64,000 bases of DNA from Leptolyngbyaceae cyanobacterium clean351. GTDB taxonomy: Bacteria > Cyanobacteriota > Cyanobacteriia > DAIDHW01. The stretch is taken from positions 682,353 through 746,352 of the forward strand of contig DAIDHW010000001.1 in assembly GCA_027451865.1 (NCBI GenBank). The letters run 5' to 3'. The notes beneath the pieces are model-generated. The model was not told the DNA's origin. It did no database searches and was given only the letters and a program-made list of their open reading frames with translations. This document shows positions 37,053-45,903 of this stretch, piece by piece. The position numbers were made by a program, and so were the translations under genes. Within the stretch, counting starts at the first letter, position 1. Each line of letters starts with the position of its first letter.

Positions 37053-37583
37053 TCATAATACGGCCGCCCCGCCTAGGTCCTCTAGGTACTGCTGGGGACC
37101 CACTTGGGCTAGGCGGGCTTGTTTAGTGATTACTGCCTGGGTCTGGGCCTGCCGATACTGCTCAAGGGCCTCTAGAAGACGCGGGTCAGCAACGGCTAAG
37201 ATCTGCACCGCCAACAAGCCGGCGTTATGGGCATTACCGATGGCCACCGTAGCTACCGGCACCCCCTTGGGCATTTGGACAATGGAGTAGAGGGAGTCAA
37301 GGCCCTGTAGATGCCGGGAAGGGACCGGCACCCCGATCACCGGCAGAGGGGTGAGGGCGGCTATCATCCCGGGTAGGTGGGCCGCCCCCCCTGCCCCAGC
37401 GATGATCACCTTCAGGCCTCGCTGGTGGGCCTGGCGGCCGTAATCTACCATGGTCTCAGGGGTGCGGTGGGCCGAGATGACCGCCACCTCCCAAGCCACC
37501 TGAAAGTCGGTGCACACCTGCACGGCCGCCTGCATCACCGGCAAGTCCGAGTCACTGCCCATGATAATTCCCACCTGCACCAT
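37053..37583 (-). CDS. purE: N5-carboxyaminoimidazole ribonucleotide mutase (PurE)
   Basis: A 176-residue class I PurE that moves the carboxyl group on N5-CAIR to form CAIR in purine synthesis. Diagnostic segments are [35 protein letters not shown] and the [22 protein letters not shown] active-site region. Length is normal. It may be co-transcribed with the PerM-like gene 34 bases downstream; the partner purK is not in the window. Confidence 0.97.
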   Translation of the reverse strand: MVQVGIIMGSDSDLPVMQAAVQVCTDFQVAWEVAVISAHRTPETMVDYGRQAHQRGLKVIIAGAGGAAHLPGMIAALTPLPVIGVPVPSRHLQGLDSLYSIVQMPKGVPVATVAIGNAHNAGLLAVQILAVADPRLLEALEQYRQAQTQAVITKQARLAQVGPQQYLEDLGGAAVL

Positions 37584-37612
37584 GGCTGCTCCTTGCGCCT
37601 AAAATCCTACCC

Positions 37613-39268
37613 TTAAAAACCCAAGTCTGCCCGGGCCGCTTGGGCGGCCTCCCGCAGCTGCTCCGCGGGCAGGGTTTGCCAATCCGGATTACTCACGGCG
37701 GCGTAGAAGGCCGCATCGTAGGCCCGGGTACGAACCACTACCGGCATGGGGACAGCATGGCCGAGGACGAGGGCTTGCTGCTTGGAGTCCAACTTAGCCA
37801 GGACTGAACGCAGGCCCTGGGCCCCCGATACGCCCGTAAAAATGGCCTCAATATCCTTTTCGTCGTTGAGGAGGGCGGTGATGCGAGTGCCTACCTGGGA
37901 CATCACCTCCGGGTCAATCCCTGAGGGCCGTTGGTCCACCACCAGAAGGGTGACGAAGTACTTGCGCATCTCCCGGGCAATGGTGCCGAAGATGGTCTGT
38001 CCGACCGTGGCCCGGTCTAGGAACCGGTGGGCTTCCTCAATCGTGATCACGAGGGGCTGGGGTCGTTGACCAAGGTCCTTGGTGTGCAGAAAGCGCTCCG
38101 CCTTGCGCACGTAGTCAGCGTGGATGCGACGGGTAATCACGTTAGTGGCTAGCATGTAGGCCAGGAGATTGGATTGGGAGCCGAACTCCACCACCACGTG
38201 TTGGCCGGCTTCTAGGTAGGCCAGGATCTGACTAATTTGGTTGTGGGCCGAGGCACTGCGAATGTACTTTAGACCCTCAAGGCGGTTGAGTTTGCGCTGC
38301 AGGGCCATGATCGAGGCCTTGTTACCCATGCGGGTTTCACAGAACACCTGAATGTCATCGTTAGTCATGTTCAGCAGCTGGCTGATCCAATCGCGACCAA
38401 GCTCCTTGGCTAGGATCACCGCATTTTCCAGGCTGGCCTCCGATAGGTTTAGTTCCTGCCGCACCAGGGTCAGGTCCTCCACCTCGATCTGGTCAAAGCT
38501 AATAAACAGTTCGTGGGCGTTGCGCACCCCCCGGCGGCGAGTGGAGTCGGGGTCGAGGGTATAAACCTGGACCTGGTCTGGGAACAGTTGGCGCAGTCCC
38601 TTCACGGTGCTGAAGGATTTGCCCTCCCGCACCGCCTCCCAGCCGTACTCCGAGTGCATATCAAAGATCAGGTTCACCGCCGCTCGTTTCTGGATGATCC
38701 CGGCCAACAACACCCGGGTCAAAAAGGACTTGCCAGTGCCGGATTTACCAAACACCCCATTGCTGCGCTCCACAAACCGGTCTAGGTCTAGGCAAATAGG
38801 CACCGGCATATCGAGGGGCTCGCCAATGGCGAAGTTGCGGCGGTGGGGGTCATCCTCCCAACCGAACACCGTCCGAAAGTCCCGCTCCTGGGCTTCGTAG
38901 ACCTGACTAAAGTGCCCCGGCACGGTTTTGACCGGCATTAGGGCCAGGTCCGAGTCATCCCCGGGGTCGGCCTGGGGGGTGAACATGAGCATGGGGGAGA
39001 GATTCAGGGTGCCGTAGGTGCCGGTGCCGGCGATCACTTCCTGTAAAAAGGTGTCTCCGGGACGGGGGGGGTTAGCGAGAATGCGGGGGCTGGCGGTACC
39101 GAGGGCTACATCCGTGAGCATGCAGAAAAACCGGGACCGCTGGCCGTGGACGACTAGGAACTGCCCCACCCGGATATTTTCAATACAGACTTCCCCGTGC
39201 AGACGCACCTCTAGGCCTTGACTGAGGGAGCCCTGAATTACCGACCCGAGGGGCAGGACATTGGTCAT
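37613..39268 (-). CDS. HerA-like DNA-translocating ATPase (DUF87)
   Basis: A 551-residue HerA/FtsK-type ATPase with an N-terminal HAS-barrel-like beta region. Walker A is FGKSGTGKS (173-181), Walker B lies in LVITIEEAHRFLD, and VDQRPSGIDPEVMSQVGTRI provides the sensor/arginine finger region. HerA ATPases form hexamers that pump DNA, in archaea with NurA nuclease. Cyanobacterial members of this DUF87 group have no assigned role, and no nurA lies next to it here. The start follows the methyltransferase gene by 4 bases. Confidence 0.88.
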   Translation of the reverse strand: MTNVLPLGSVIQGSLSQGLEVRLHGEVCIENIRVGQFLVVHGQRSRFFCMLTDVALGTASPRILANPPRPGDTFLQEVIAGTGTYGTLNLSPMLMFTPQADPGDDSDLALMPVKTVPGHFSQVYEAQERDFRTVFGWEDDPHRRNFAIGEPLDMPVPICLDLDRFVERSNGVFGKSGTGKSFLTRVLLAGIIQKRAAVNLIFDMHSEYGWEAVREGKSFSTVKGLRQLFPDQVQVYTLDPDSTRRRGVRNAHELFISFDQIEVEDLTLVRQELNLSEASLENAVILAKELGRDWISQLLNMTNDDIQVFCETRMGNKASIMALQRKLNRLEGLKYIRSASAHNQISQILAYLEAGQHVVVEFGSQSNLLAYMLATNVITRRIHADYVRKAERFLHTKDLGQRPQPLVITIEEAHRFLDRATVGQTIFGTIAREMRKYFVTLLVVDQRPSGIDPEVMSQVGTRITALLNDEKDIEAIFTGVSGAQGLRSVLAKLDSKQQALVLGHAVPMPVVVRTRAYDAAFYAAVSNPDWQTLPAEQLREAAQAARADLGF

Positions 39269-39272
39269 GGGG

Positions 39273-39803
39273 TTACTTGGTGGCGATGACGTTCAGACTG
39301 ATGTAGGTGTCCATGGCCCGCAGGCTACTACAGTCATCAAACAGATTAAACTCGGGCACTTGGACGCACTCCCTAAACCCTACCTGGCTCACCAAGGAAA
39401 ACAACAGGTCAGCATCAAAGCCAGTTTTATGCACGTCGTACTCGTTAATTTGCCCGCCAAACATCATCGCCATCACGTGGAGACGGTCCTGGGGAGATAG
39501 CTTGGGGTGCAGGTATAACCAGCACAGGGTGCGCAGGTCCGGGACGCTAACGTACAACTTGCCCCCGGGGACAAGGACCCGATACCACTCCTGGAGAGTG
39601 TTGTATACCTCGTTGTGTAGGGCGTAGTGGAAGTGCTCGAGCACGTGGCTAGTATAGATCGCCCCTACGGATTCATCGGCAAACTCCGTCAGACGACTAG
39701 CATCTGCCACAAAGTCTACCCCTGGTCGGGGCTCAATGTCGAGGATCTTCCAGTCTGGATGAGCTTGGCGGCCACCGATATGCAGTTGTAAAGGCTCACT
39801 CAT
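39273..39803 (-). CDS. SAM-dependent methyltransferase coupled to a glycosyltransferase gene
   Basis: A 176-residue class I methyltransferase. It reads LHIGGRQAHPDWKILDIEPRPGVDFVADASRL at the AdoMet site, then IYTSHVLEHF and WYRVLVPGGKLYVSVPDL, typical of predicted methyltransferases from polysaccharide or glycan clusters. The ATG at 39803 overlaps the stop of the upstream SPINDLY-type gene (ATGA), so I chose it over a start eight codons further upstream. The coupling suggests both enzymes modify the same glycan or protein. Confidence 0.82.
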   Translation of the reverse strand: MSEPLQLHIGGRQAHPDWKILDIEPRPGVDFVADASRLTEFADESVGAIYTSHVLEHFHYALHNEVYNTLQEWYRVLVPGGKLYVSVPDLRTLCWLYLHPKLSPQDRLHVMAMMFGGQINEYDVHKTGFDADLLFSLVSQVGFRECVQVPEFNLFDDCSSLRAMDTYISLNVIATK

Positions 39804-41962
39804 AGGTTCTCCCAACGATGCTCCCACATCTGCCGGTAGGCAGCTTCCATATCCCGGGTAAACTGACGGGCATTCCAGAGGGGGGAGCGATGGCGAGCCT
39901 GGCGCAACTTCCAGACCACCTGCTGCCGCAGGGCCAAATCCTTACCCAAGCGGACCCCCCAATCCACGTACTCCTCATCACTCCAGGCTATACCTTCCGT
40001 AACCCCCACGTTGGCCAAAAATGAGTAACTGTTACGAGCGACGAATTGCTCGCCGACCTTGGTTACCAGGGGAATGCCCATCCATAGGACCTCGAGGGTA
40101 CCACTGGCGCCGCTGTAGGGGTAGCTGTCTAGGGCAATGTCCGCCACCCCCAGATTAGCACGATGGGTGGCCTCGTCCGGGTCCATGCTGGGGAAGCGCA
40201 GACGACTAGGATCTACCCCTTCGGCCGTGGCCATCACCTCCAGTTCCGCCTTGATCCCTTCGATGTCACTGTAGCCACGCACCACAAAGTAGCTGTTGGG
40301 CACCTGGCGCAGAATCGCCAGCTGGAGGCGGGTCATGGGGGGGTTGCGCTTATGACCGGTTTGGGCTGTCAGGTAGACCACCGCGTCGGCGGGAATGTCT
40401 AGGGATTGGCGCGTGAGGGTAGGGACACTAATTTCAAACCCATCTACGGCCACGTAGGTGGAGGGGAGCCGCCAGAGGGTTTCCCGGTAGTGCTCCTGGG
40501 CGTGCTCCGGCAGGACGTAGGGGTCGGCAATGTAGTAGTCAATGGTCGGCACCCCCGAGGCGTCTCCCCCGAGCCAGGTGACCTGGACCGGGGCGGGCCG
40601 GTAGGCCATCACCTCGCAGACACCAGTATGCATTGCCGTATCTAGATCCACCAGAATATCGATCTCATCCTCAGCAATTTTCTGGGCTGCCTGCCTCGCG
40701 TCGTTGCCACTGAATAGGCCCGCCCGGTGCACTGGTTCCACAAACCACCTGCGGGTCATGTCGGTAACCTCCTGCCCGTAGAAGTACACATGGATTTCAA
40801 ACTCCTCCCGATTGTGGTGCTGCAGTAACCAGCGACTGAGCCAGCCTACGGGGTGAGGGCGCAGACTATTGGCGAGGTAGCCGACCCGCAGGGGGCGACG
40901 GTCCCGGGTCCGGGGGGAGTGGACTAGGGACAAAGGGGGGAGGTTATCCTGGCACAGCTGGGCAATCTGGTTCTGGAGGGCGCGATTCCCAGCCAGGTCA
41001 TCCCGGATGTAAGTGAACATCAAGGGGGTCATGATCAAGGAGAAGGCCCGCTCGGGGATCTCTGGCCGGGTGGCAAGAAGCTCCCTGAGAATCCCCGCCT
41101 GCTGGTGGGATATCTCTAGCACCTCTGGCCAGTGGTTACCACTCATCAGGTGGAACTGCAGCAGCATGCTATGGCTAAGAGCTTGCAGGTCAAGGGTGTC
41201 AGCTTGGTTGCACAGGCGGCGGGCTAAGTCGATGGCATCCTGGAATAACCCCGCCTTGATGAAGACAAAGCCTATGTTGCGCAGGGTGTCCCTGTTAGTG
41301 GGATCGACCTGGACTGCCAGCTTACCCAAGTAGACCGCCTCTAGGGGCTTACCCTTGAGGTAGTAGGCAACGGTTGCCCAGTTGCCCAGGGCCTCCCCTA
41401 AAACCTGGGGTTCAGGGGCGATCTCCACGCACTTCCCTACCAGGTGGACGACCTCCGGGTGGAATTCTGTCCTGCCGAGGAGTTCCCACACCATCGCCTT
41501 GAGAAGTTGGGAGTCTAGGGCCTCAGCCGCCCTGAGCACCTCTTCAACCCGCCAGTCGCCTAACTGGTCCATGGCGAACAGCTGGTTTTGCAACCCGAGG
41601 CACAGCAGGTGCAGCAGATTGGTGGCGTCCCCGGGATTAAGTTCCCGCAGGTGAGCCCGCACCAGCCAAGCTAGCTTGGGCCGCTGGCGCTCTAAGAGGC
41701 GGTCGGCCTCCCGGGTAAGAATTTGGCTAAGGACTGCGCTCTGGTGGTCTAGAGCCTCAGCCGGCAGCCCAAAAGTGGCGGCCATCCAGGTGGTCTGGGC
41801 AGTCTCCTCATCCTGCTGGAGCAGGTAGGCTAGGCCCAGGTACCAATAGTTAGTCAACTCCTCTGGATCGGCCTCGCAGGCCCGCTCATAAAAGGCCACT
41901 ACTCGGTCATAGCGCTCCGCTAGAAGGTCAGGTTCTACCCGGGGGTCCCACGTTGGCGTCAT
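39800..41962 (-). CDS. TPR and SPINDLY/O-GlcNAc transferase-like protein
   Basis: A 720-residue protein with helical TPR-like repeats over about the first 330 residues and a C-terminal glycosyltransferase family 41 region. The latter has RVGYLANSLRPHPVGWLSRWLLQHH, PVQVTWLGGDASGVPTIDYYIADPYVLP and LDSYPYSGASGTLEVLWMGIPLVT. Family 41 enzymes transfer GlcNAc or fucose to Ser/Thr; bacterial ones often act on surface proteins. The stop overlaps the methyltransferase start. The acceptor is unknown; the neighbouring pilA gene makes a pilin a possible target, which is only inference. Confidence 0.88.
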   Translation of the reverse strand: MTPTWDPRVEPDLLAERYDRVVAFYERACEADPEELTNYWYLGLAYLLQQDEETAQTTWMAATFGLPAEALDHQSAVLSQILTREADRLLERQRPKLAWLVRAHLRELNPGDATNLLHLLCLGLQNQLFAMDQLGDWRVEEVLRAAEALDSQLLKAMVWELLGRTEFHPEVVHLVGKCVEIAPEPQVLGEALGNWATVAYYLKGKPLEAVYLGKLAVQVDPTNRDTLRNIGFVFIKAGLFQDAIDLARRLCNQADTLDLQALSHSMLLQFHLMSGNHWPEVLEISHQQAGILRELLATRPEIPERAFSLIMTPLMFTYIRDDLAGNRALQNQIAQLCQDNLPPLSLVHSPRTRDRRPLRVGYLANSLRPHPVGWLSRWLLQHHNREEFEIHVYFYGQEVTDMTRRWFVEPVHRAGLFSGNDARQAAQKIAEDEIDILVDLDTAMHTGVCEVMAYRPAPVQVTWLGGDASGVPTIDYYIADPYVLPEHAQEHYRETLWRLPSTYVAVDGFEISVPTLTRQSLDIPADAVVYLTAQTGHKRNPPMTRLQLAILRQVPNSYFVVRGYSDIEGIKAELEVMATAEGVDPSRLRFPSMDPDEATHRANLGVADIALDSYPYSGASGTLEVLWMGIPLVTKVGEQFVARNSYSFLANVGVTEGIAWSDEEYVDWGVRLGKDLALRQQVVWKLRQARHRSPLWNARQFTRDMEAAYRQMWEHRWENL

Positions 41963-41967
41963 GGCAG

Positions 41968-42741
41968 TTAATTTTCCTTAGGGGCAATCACGCTCAGGAC
42001 TAGGGCGCCGTCTTGATGGGAAACGACCACTTTCCCCCCTAGGGCTCTAATCCGGGCCACCGCCAGGGCCCGGACCCGCGGGTCAGGACTGGTAGTCAGG
42101 AGCATCCCCCAGGCTCCTACTTGCACCTGCTTACTGTCGGGGCGATGCTGCAGTAAAACCGCCGCCTGCTGGGCACTGGTGGCCACCAGGTCGTTACCGG
42201 CGATCCTGGCCCACCGGGCCCCGGTGGCGTAGGACTGACTCGCGGTGCGGGGCTGCCCCAGGAACAGCAGTTCATCCACGGCTTTGTACTGCCAGAGATA
42301 GTAAGCTTGGGGGACCTGGGGGGATAGGGAGGCCAGGCCCTGGTTCATCAGGGCCACAGTCCGGTCCGGCCGGCCGGCGTACAGGGAACAGGCGGTAGAC
42401 AGGTATAGGTAGGCGCTGACAAACCGGGGGTCCCGCCGGACGATCAGCTGGAAGTAATCTGGCACGAGGCCGTAGCCGGTTCGGTTACGGGCTGGAGTGT
42501 CGCCGAAGTACTGAATGAAACTCAAAAAAGCCCCGTCCGCCAGAAGATTACTAAACCCCAGGGTCGGCAGGTGTAAGGCCAAGGCCAGGCGGCTTTTTTG
42601 CAGCCGCAGGGCAGCGGCAGAGGGGGGGGCGGGGGTTTGGGCCAACAGCTGCTGCAGGGTGGCCTGCTGGAGCCGGGCTACTACCCCCAAACCCAGGCAG
42701 GTGACAAGGCTAAAAACAAGAATGGGGGAAGGCTTCGCCAT
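41968..42741 (-). CDS. Conserved cyanobacterial helical-repeat protein, membrane anchored
   Basis: A 257-residue protein with an N-terminal signal anchor (SPILVFSLVTCLGLGVVARL) followed by helical, TPR-like sequence (FVSAYLYLSTACSLYAGRPDRTVALMNQGLA). The stretch LLADGAFLSFIQYFGDTPARNRTGYGLVPDYF is typical of a cyanobacterial family without assigned function. It is probably exposed to the periplasm or thylakoid lumen. It lies 5 bases upstream of the glycosyltransferase gene on the same strand and is likely co-transcribed. Confidence 0.75.
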   Translation of the reverse strand: MAKPSPILVFSLVTCLGLGVVARLQQATLQQLLAQTPAPPSAAALRLQKSRLALALHLPTLGFSNLLADGAFLSFIQYFGDTPARNRTGYGLVPDYFQLIVRRDPRFVSAYLYLSTACSLYAGRPDRTVALMNQGLASLSPQVPQAYYLWQYKAVDELLFLGQPRTASQSYATGARWARIAGNDLVATSAQQAAVLLQHRPDSKQVQVGAWGMLLTTSPDPRVRALAVARIRALGGKVVVSHQDGALVLSVIAPKEN

Positions 42742-42977
42742 AGATTCAGACCTTAACTTCCTCCGGTCGTTTAGAGGGCGGAGGATTGTCGATCAAGCAG
42801 CCAAGTTTAACCAGATTAATTTTTGGGATTAATTTTTGGCGGGCTGACACTGCAACGGCTGCCGTTACTAAGGTAGTCTGATGCCCGCCTAGGGTCGCCG
42901 GTAGCCCTCCAGCGATCTCATCATATCTCAATTAAAGCCAAGGACAGGGTTTTAGACTTAAGACCATCCCGGCAGCT

Positions 42978-43014
42978 AAAAAAAAGGGGACCCGAGGCAG
43001 TACCCCGAGCCCCC
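42978..43014 (-). terminator. Strong terminator downstream of pilA
   Basis: On the minus strand a 12-bp stem (GGGGGCTCGGGG with CCTCGGGTCCCC, including three wobble pairs) surrounds a 5-base loop and runs straight into eight Ts. It starts 20 bases after the pilA stop and should insulate the downstream operon from high pilA transcription. Confidence 0.88.
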
Positions 43015-43033
43015 CGAGTAGGCTAGTTAAAGC

Positions 43034-43543
43034 CTATTGAATCAGGGTGTAGTTAGCGGGGCAGGTGGCGTCAGTGTTAGCAGTTCCAGTAGTACTAGCG
43101 AACTGACCTTGACAGAGGACTTGGCTGTAGTTGCCGGAGGAGAAGTTGATGGTGCCAGAGTAGGGCCGGGTGTTGTTGGTGGCGTTGTTGGGGTCAACGG
43201 CAACGATGTTGGCGTAGCTATCGCCGGTACCAGCAAAGGTGTACTTGTAGTATTGGCTAGCTAGAGAAACCCCCAACAGACCTTCTACGGCCGCAGATCC
43301 AGAGCCGGTGGCAAAGCTCAGGTGCTCAAACTGGTAGGCTTGCTGGGCCCGGTTGACGGTACCTACGGCGTCCTTGGCTTCAGATTCCCGAGCTTTCCCT
43401 ACTTGGGCGAGGAGGTTAGGCAGGGCCACGGCGGCAAGCACACCGATGATGATAACCACCACCAGTAGTTCGATCAGGGTGAAACCTTCTTGCTTGTCAC
43501 GCAGCAGGTGTTGCAGGAGCTTGGCCTTAAATTCGGTCTTCAT
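43034..43543 (-). CDS. pilA: Type IV major pilin-like protein
   Basis: A 169-residue prepilin. The leader ends in EG and is followed by FTLIELLVVVIIIGVLAAVALP, the canonical class IVa N-terminal helix with Glu at mature position 5. PilD would cleave between G and F. The C-terminal domain has two cysteines (CQGQF, DATCPANY) that probably form the D-loop disulfide, and it is rich in T, N and S. It is monocistronic with its own terminator. sigF, whose product controls pilin expression in Synechocystis, lies about 700 bases away. Confidence 0.93.
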   Translation of the reverse strand: MKTEFKAKLLQHLLRDKQEGFTLIELLVVVIIIGVLAAVALPNLLAQVGKARESEAKDAVGTVNRAQQAYQFEHLSFATGSGSAAVEGLLGVSLASQYYKYTFAGTGDSYANIVAVDPNNATNNTRPYSGTINFSSGNYSQVLCQGQFASTTGTANTDATCPANYTLIQ

Positions 43544-43656
43544 AGTTGTTCCTCAAGGGGGGGTGATTTGACATCCGCATGATTTCAAGGTGCCCAAGAA
43601 ATCTGCCCTCGATAACATCAGCCCGGAAAGATTTTTTCGGCGGTGACCATGCAAGC

Positions 43657-44049
43657 TTAGATCCGCCCGTCAGATGTCCCCACAGGGGTGTAGGGGCCAT
43701 CTACCCCGGACAACCCTTGATAATTGACCGGATGGTGTCGGTCCCCCATCAAGATAACCGCCGGGTCCTCAGGGGAGCTGGGACGTTCGGCCTCGACCCG
43801 TACGTAGGTCCCCTCTCCTGGGGCTTGGAGCGCAGGAGTCGGCAAGTCGGCCATGGCAATGACTCCCCGGTAGTCTGGCGGCGGGTAAGCCCCGTGCCCT
43901 TCCGGGGCCAGCTCCGCCAACAACAACGGGAGGGGGGTTGTGCCTAACCAGTCCACCACCAGGGTCAAAGGCCCCACCCAGGCAAGACCCCCAGGCAACC
44001 CAGCCTCCCGGAGATAGCCGAGGAACTTAACCTGCAATTCCGGCTTCAT
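43657..44049 (-). CDS. Uncharacterised protein between pilA and sigF
   Basis: A 130-residue open frame starting MKPELQVKFLGYLREAGLPGG, with no membrane segment, no known motif and a high proline content. The first dozen residues faintly resemble the PilA leader (MKTEFKAKLLQHLL), but the GFTLIE pilin motif is missing. It is on the same strand as pilA, 113 bases upstream, and divergent from sigF. It has a plausible leader with a CTAG-rich motif. I do not recognise it. The long uninterrupted frame in an otherwise empty gap supports a real gene. Confidence 0.5.
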   Translation of the reverse strand: MKPELQVKFLGYLREAGLPGGLAWVGPLTLVVDWLGTTPLPLLLAELAPEGHGAYPPPDYRGVIAMADLPTPALQAPGEGTYVRVEAERPSSPEDPAVILMGDRHHPVNYQGLSGVDGPYTPVGTSDGRI

Positions 44050-44065
44050 AGGTCAACCTACCTCA

Positions 44066-44084
44066 CTAGATTTAGCTAGTCCTA
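44066..44084. promoter_or_regulatory. CTAG-rich motif upstream of the gene at 44049
   Basis: On the minus strand TAGGACTAG is followed by CTAAATCTAG, matching the motif in the leader of the CheY-like gene (31921-31941) with a two-base gap. It also forms a small inverted repeat (ACTAG, ATTTAG, CTAGT). It lies between the divergent 44049 gene and sigF. Confidence 0.3.
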
Positions 44085-44243
44085 TTCTCTCCCAGCTCCC
44101 CCATCTCCGTATTTATTCCCCCTTGGGCATTTAGGCTAAGACAGTATCCGTAAAAGAACTGTAGTGAGGGCCCTAGGTGTACCTTGATAATTTCCTCATG
44201 GTGATCAAGATCATCATGATTACGCCTCCTGTTGGTGACTGCC

Positions 44244-45020
44244 ATGGTGACAATTGGATATCAAGTAAGGACCCAAGAACTCCTGCAAGCTTACGCCCAG
44301 AAGCCCTCCGTGGCCCTGCGCAACCAAATAGTAACTTTAAACCTAGGGCTGGTGCGCAAACTTGCCCACCGTTTGAGCCGGCAGTGCACCGAGCCCTACG
44401 AAGACCTGGAGCAAATTGGCTCTTTGGGGTTGATCCGGGCGGTGGAGCGCTTTGATCCTGGCCAGGGCTGTGCCTTTAGTTCCTTTGCCGTCCCCTACAT
44501 CCGGGGAGAGATGTTACATTTCCTGCGGGACCGAGCAGCTCTGCTTAAGCTGCCCCGGGCCTGGCAACGGGTCTACCACAGGGGCCAGACCTTAACCCAG
44601 ACCCTCCAGGGCCAGCTAGGCCGGGCCCCCCGGGAAGCCGAGGTGGCCAGTCAATTGGGGCTGTCCCTGGGGGAGTGGCGGCAGATCCGGGCTGCTGCGG
44701 CTAATCGGGGCCTCTTAAGTCTCGATGTTTCCCTCGGCACTGAGGGGAATTTGACTTTAGCCCAGACCTTAGCCGATGGGCAACAGCTGCAAAAACAACA
44801 GGCCGAAGAGGAGCACCAGCAGGTGCGAGAGGCCCTCGGCCGCCTGGAGGTGAAAACTCGCCAAATCATCGAGTCGGTCTTCTGGGGGGGGATACCCCGC
44901 AAACAGGTAGCGGAAACCATCGGTGTCAGCCCGATGACCATCACCCGTTGGATTCAGCAGGGCCTGGCCCAGTTGTTGGCCGAGCTGAGCGAAACTGACC
45001 TATCCCTGGGGGCAAGCTAG
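44244..45020 (+). CDS. sigF: Group 3 RNA polymerase sigma factor SigF
   Basis: A sigma-70 family protein of about 258 residues. Region 2 is VRKLAHRLSRQCTEPYEDLEQIGSLGLIRAVERFDPGQGCAFSSFAVPYIRGEM. Region 3 follows, and region 4 has RQIIESVFWGGIPRKQVAETIGVSPMTITRWIQQGL as the -35 recognition helix-turn-helix. The pattern fits cyanobacterial SigF, which in Synechocystis is needed for pilin transcription and motility. I chose ATG 44244 (MVTIGYQ), the usual start; an in-frame upstream start at 44232 adds four residues. Closeness to pilA fits the known regulatory link. Confidence 0.88.
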   Translation: MVTIGYQVRTQELLQAYAQKPSVALRNQIVTLNLGLVRKLAHRLSRQCTEPYEDLEQIGSLGLIRAVERFDPGQGCAFSSFAVPYIRGEMLHFLRDRAALLKLPRAWQRVYHRGQTLTQTLQGQLGRAPREAEVASQLGLSLGEWRQIRAAAANRGLLSLDVSLGTEGNLTLAQTLADGQQLQKQQAEEEHQQVREALGRLEVKTRQIIESVFWGGIPRKQVAETIGVSPMTITRWIQQGLAQLLAELSETDLSLGAS

Positions 45021-45023
45021 GCC

Positions 45024-45851
45024 CTAGGTGGGTAACTTAACATCCCGCGCCAGGCCCAACAGGGCCAGGGTACGAATCGCCCACCAGGTTACGTCTACTT
45101 CCCAAGGTTGCCAGCCACACTTAGCCACGTGGGGGTAGGCATGGTGGTTGTTGTGCCAACCCTCCCCGTAGGTAAGGAGTGCTGCCCACCAGAGGTTGCG
45201 GGTGGTGTCCGGGGTAGCGAAGGTGCGATAGCCACCCCACAGATGGGTAGCTGAGTTGATAAGCCAGGTGGAGTGCCACAGCAAAACTGCCCGCAGGAAA
45301 ACCCCGTAGACCACCAAAGACCATCCCCCCAGCCAGAACAAAAGCAAGCCTAGGGGCACCTGCAGCAGTAGGAAATAGTGGTTAAGCCACCGGTAAAAGG
45401 GGTCCCGCGCCAGGTCTGGAGCCTGTTTTTTGTACTGTTCGTACTCAAAAAACTGGGGCTGGGGATAGAAGATCCACAGCATATGACTCCACCAAAATCC
45501 CCGACGGGCTGAGTAGGGGTCCTTGACCTCATCCTCGGTGTAGGCGTGGTGGAGGCGATGGCCAGCTACCCAGAAAATGGGCCCCCCCTGGAGGGAAAGG
45601 GCCCCGAGAACAGCGATGATGTACTCTAGCCAACGGGGGACCCGGAAACTGCGGTGACTAAGGAGCCGATGGTACCCCAGGCAGACACCAATACTGCCAA
45701 ATAGCCAGTGCAGTCCCAGGGTAGTGGCCAAGGCCGGCCAGGTAAAAAACCAGGGGGCTAGGAGGGCCACCCCGTGGACGCCGGCAAAGAAAGTAACCGC
45801 CAGCCAATCTAGGGGCGGCTGGGGATAACCAGTTTGAGGAGCGGTGGTCAT
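45024..45851 (-). CDS. desC: Acyl-lipid fatty acid desaturase (delta-9, DesC-like)
   Basis: A 275-residue membrane di-iron desaturase with the three histidine boxes: HRLLSH (HX4H), HRLHHAYTE (HXXHH) and HNNHHAYPH (HXXHH). It places the first double bond in fatty acids of membrane lipids, using ferredoxin and O2. I chose ATG 45851 (MTTAPQ), which leaves 52 bases to hemN; a longer frame starts at 45971 inside hemN and is unlikely. It follows hemN on the same strand and may be co-transcribed. It ends 3 bases from the convergent sigF stop. Confidence 0.93.
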   Translation of the reverse strand: MTTAPQTGYPQPPLDWLAVTFFAGVHGVALLAPWFFTWPALATTLGLHWLFGSIGVCLGYHRLLSHRSFRVPRWLEYIIAVLGALSLQGGPIFWVAGHRLHHAYTEDEVKDPYSARRGFWWSHMLWIFYPQPQFFEYEQYKKQAPDLARDPFYRWLNHYFLLLQVPLGLLLFWLGGWSLVVYGVFLRAVLLWHSTWLINSATHLWGGYRTFATPDTTRNLWWAALLTYGEGWHNNHHAYPHVAKCGWQPWEVDVTWWAIRTLALLGLARDVKLPT

Positions 45852-45903
45852 GGAGTTGAGTATAGGTGGACACTCCCCTGGTCTGGACCGGGGGGAAGGG
45901 TAA

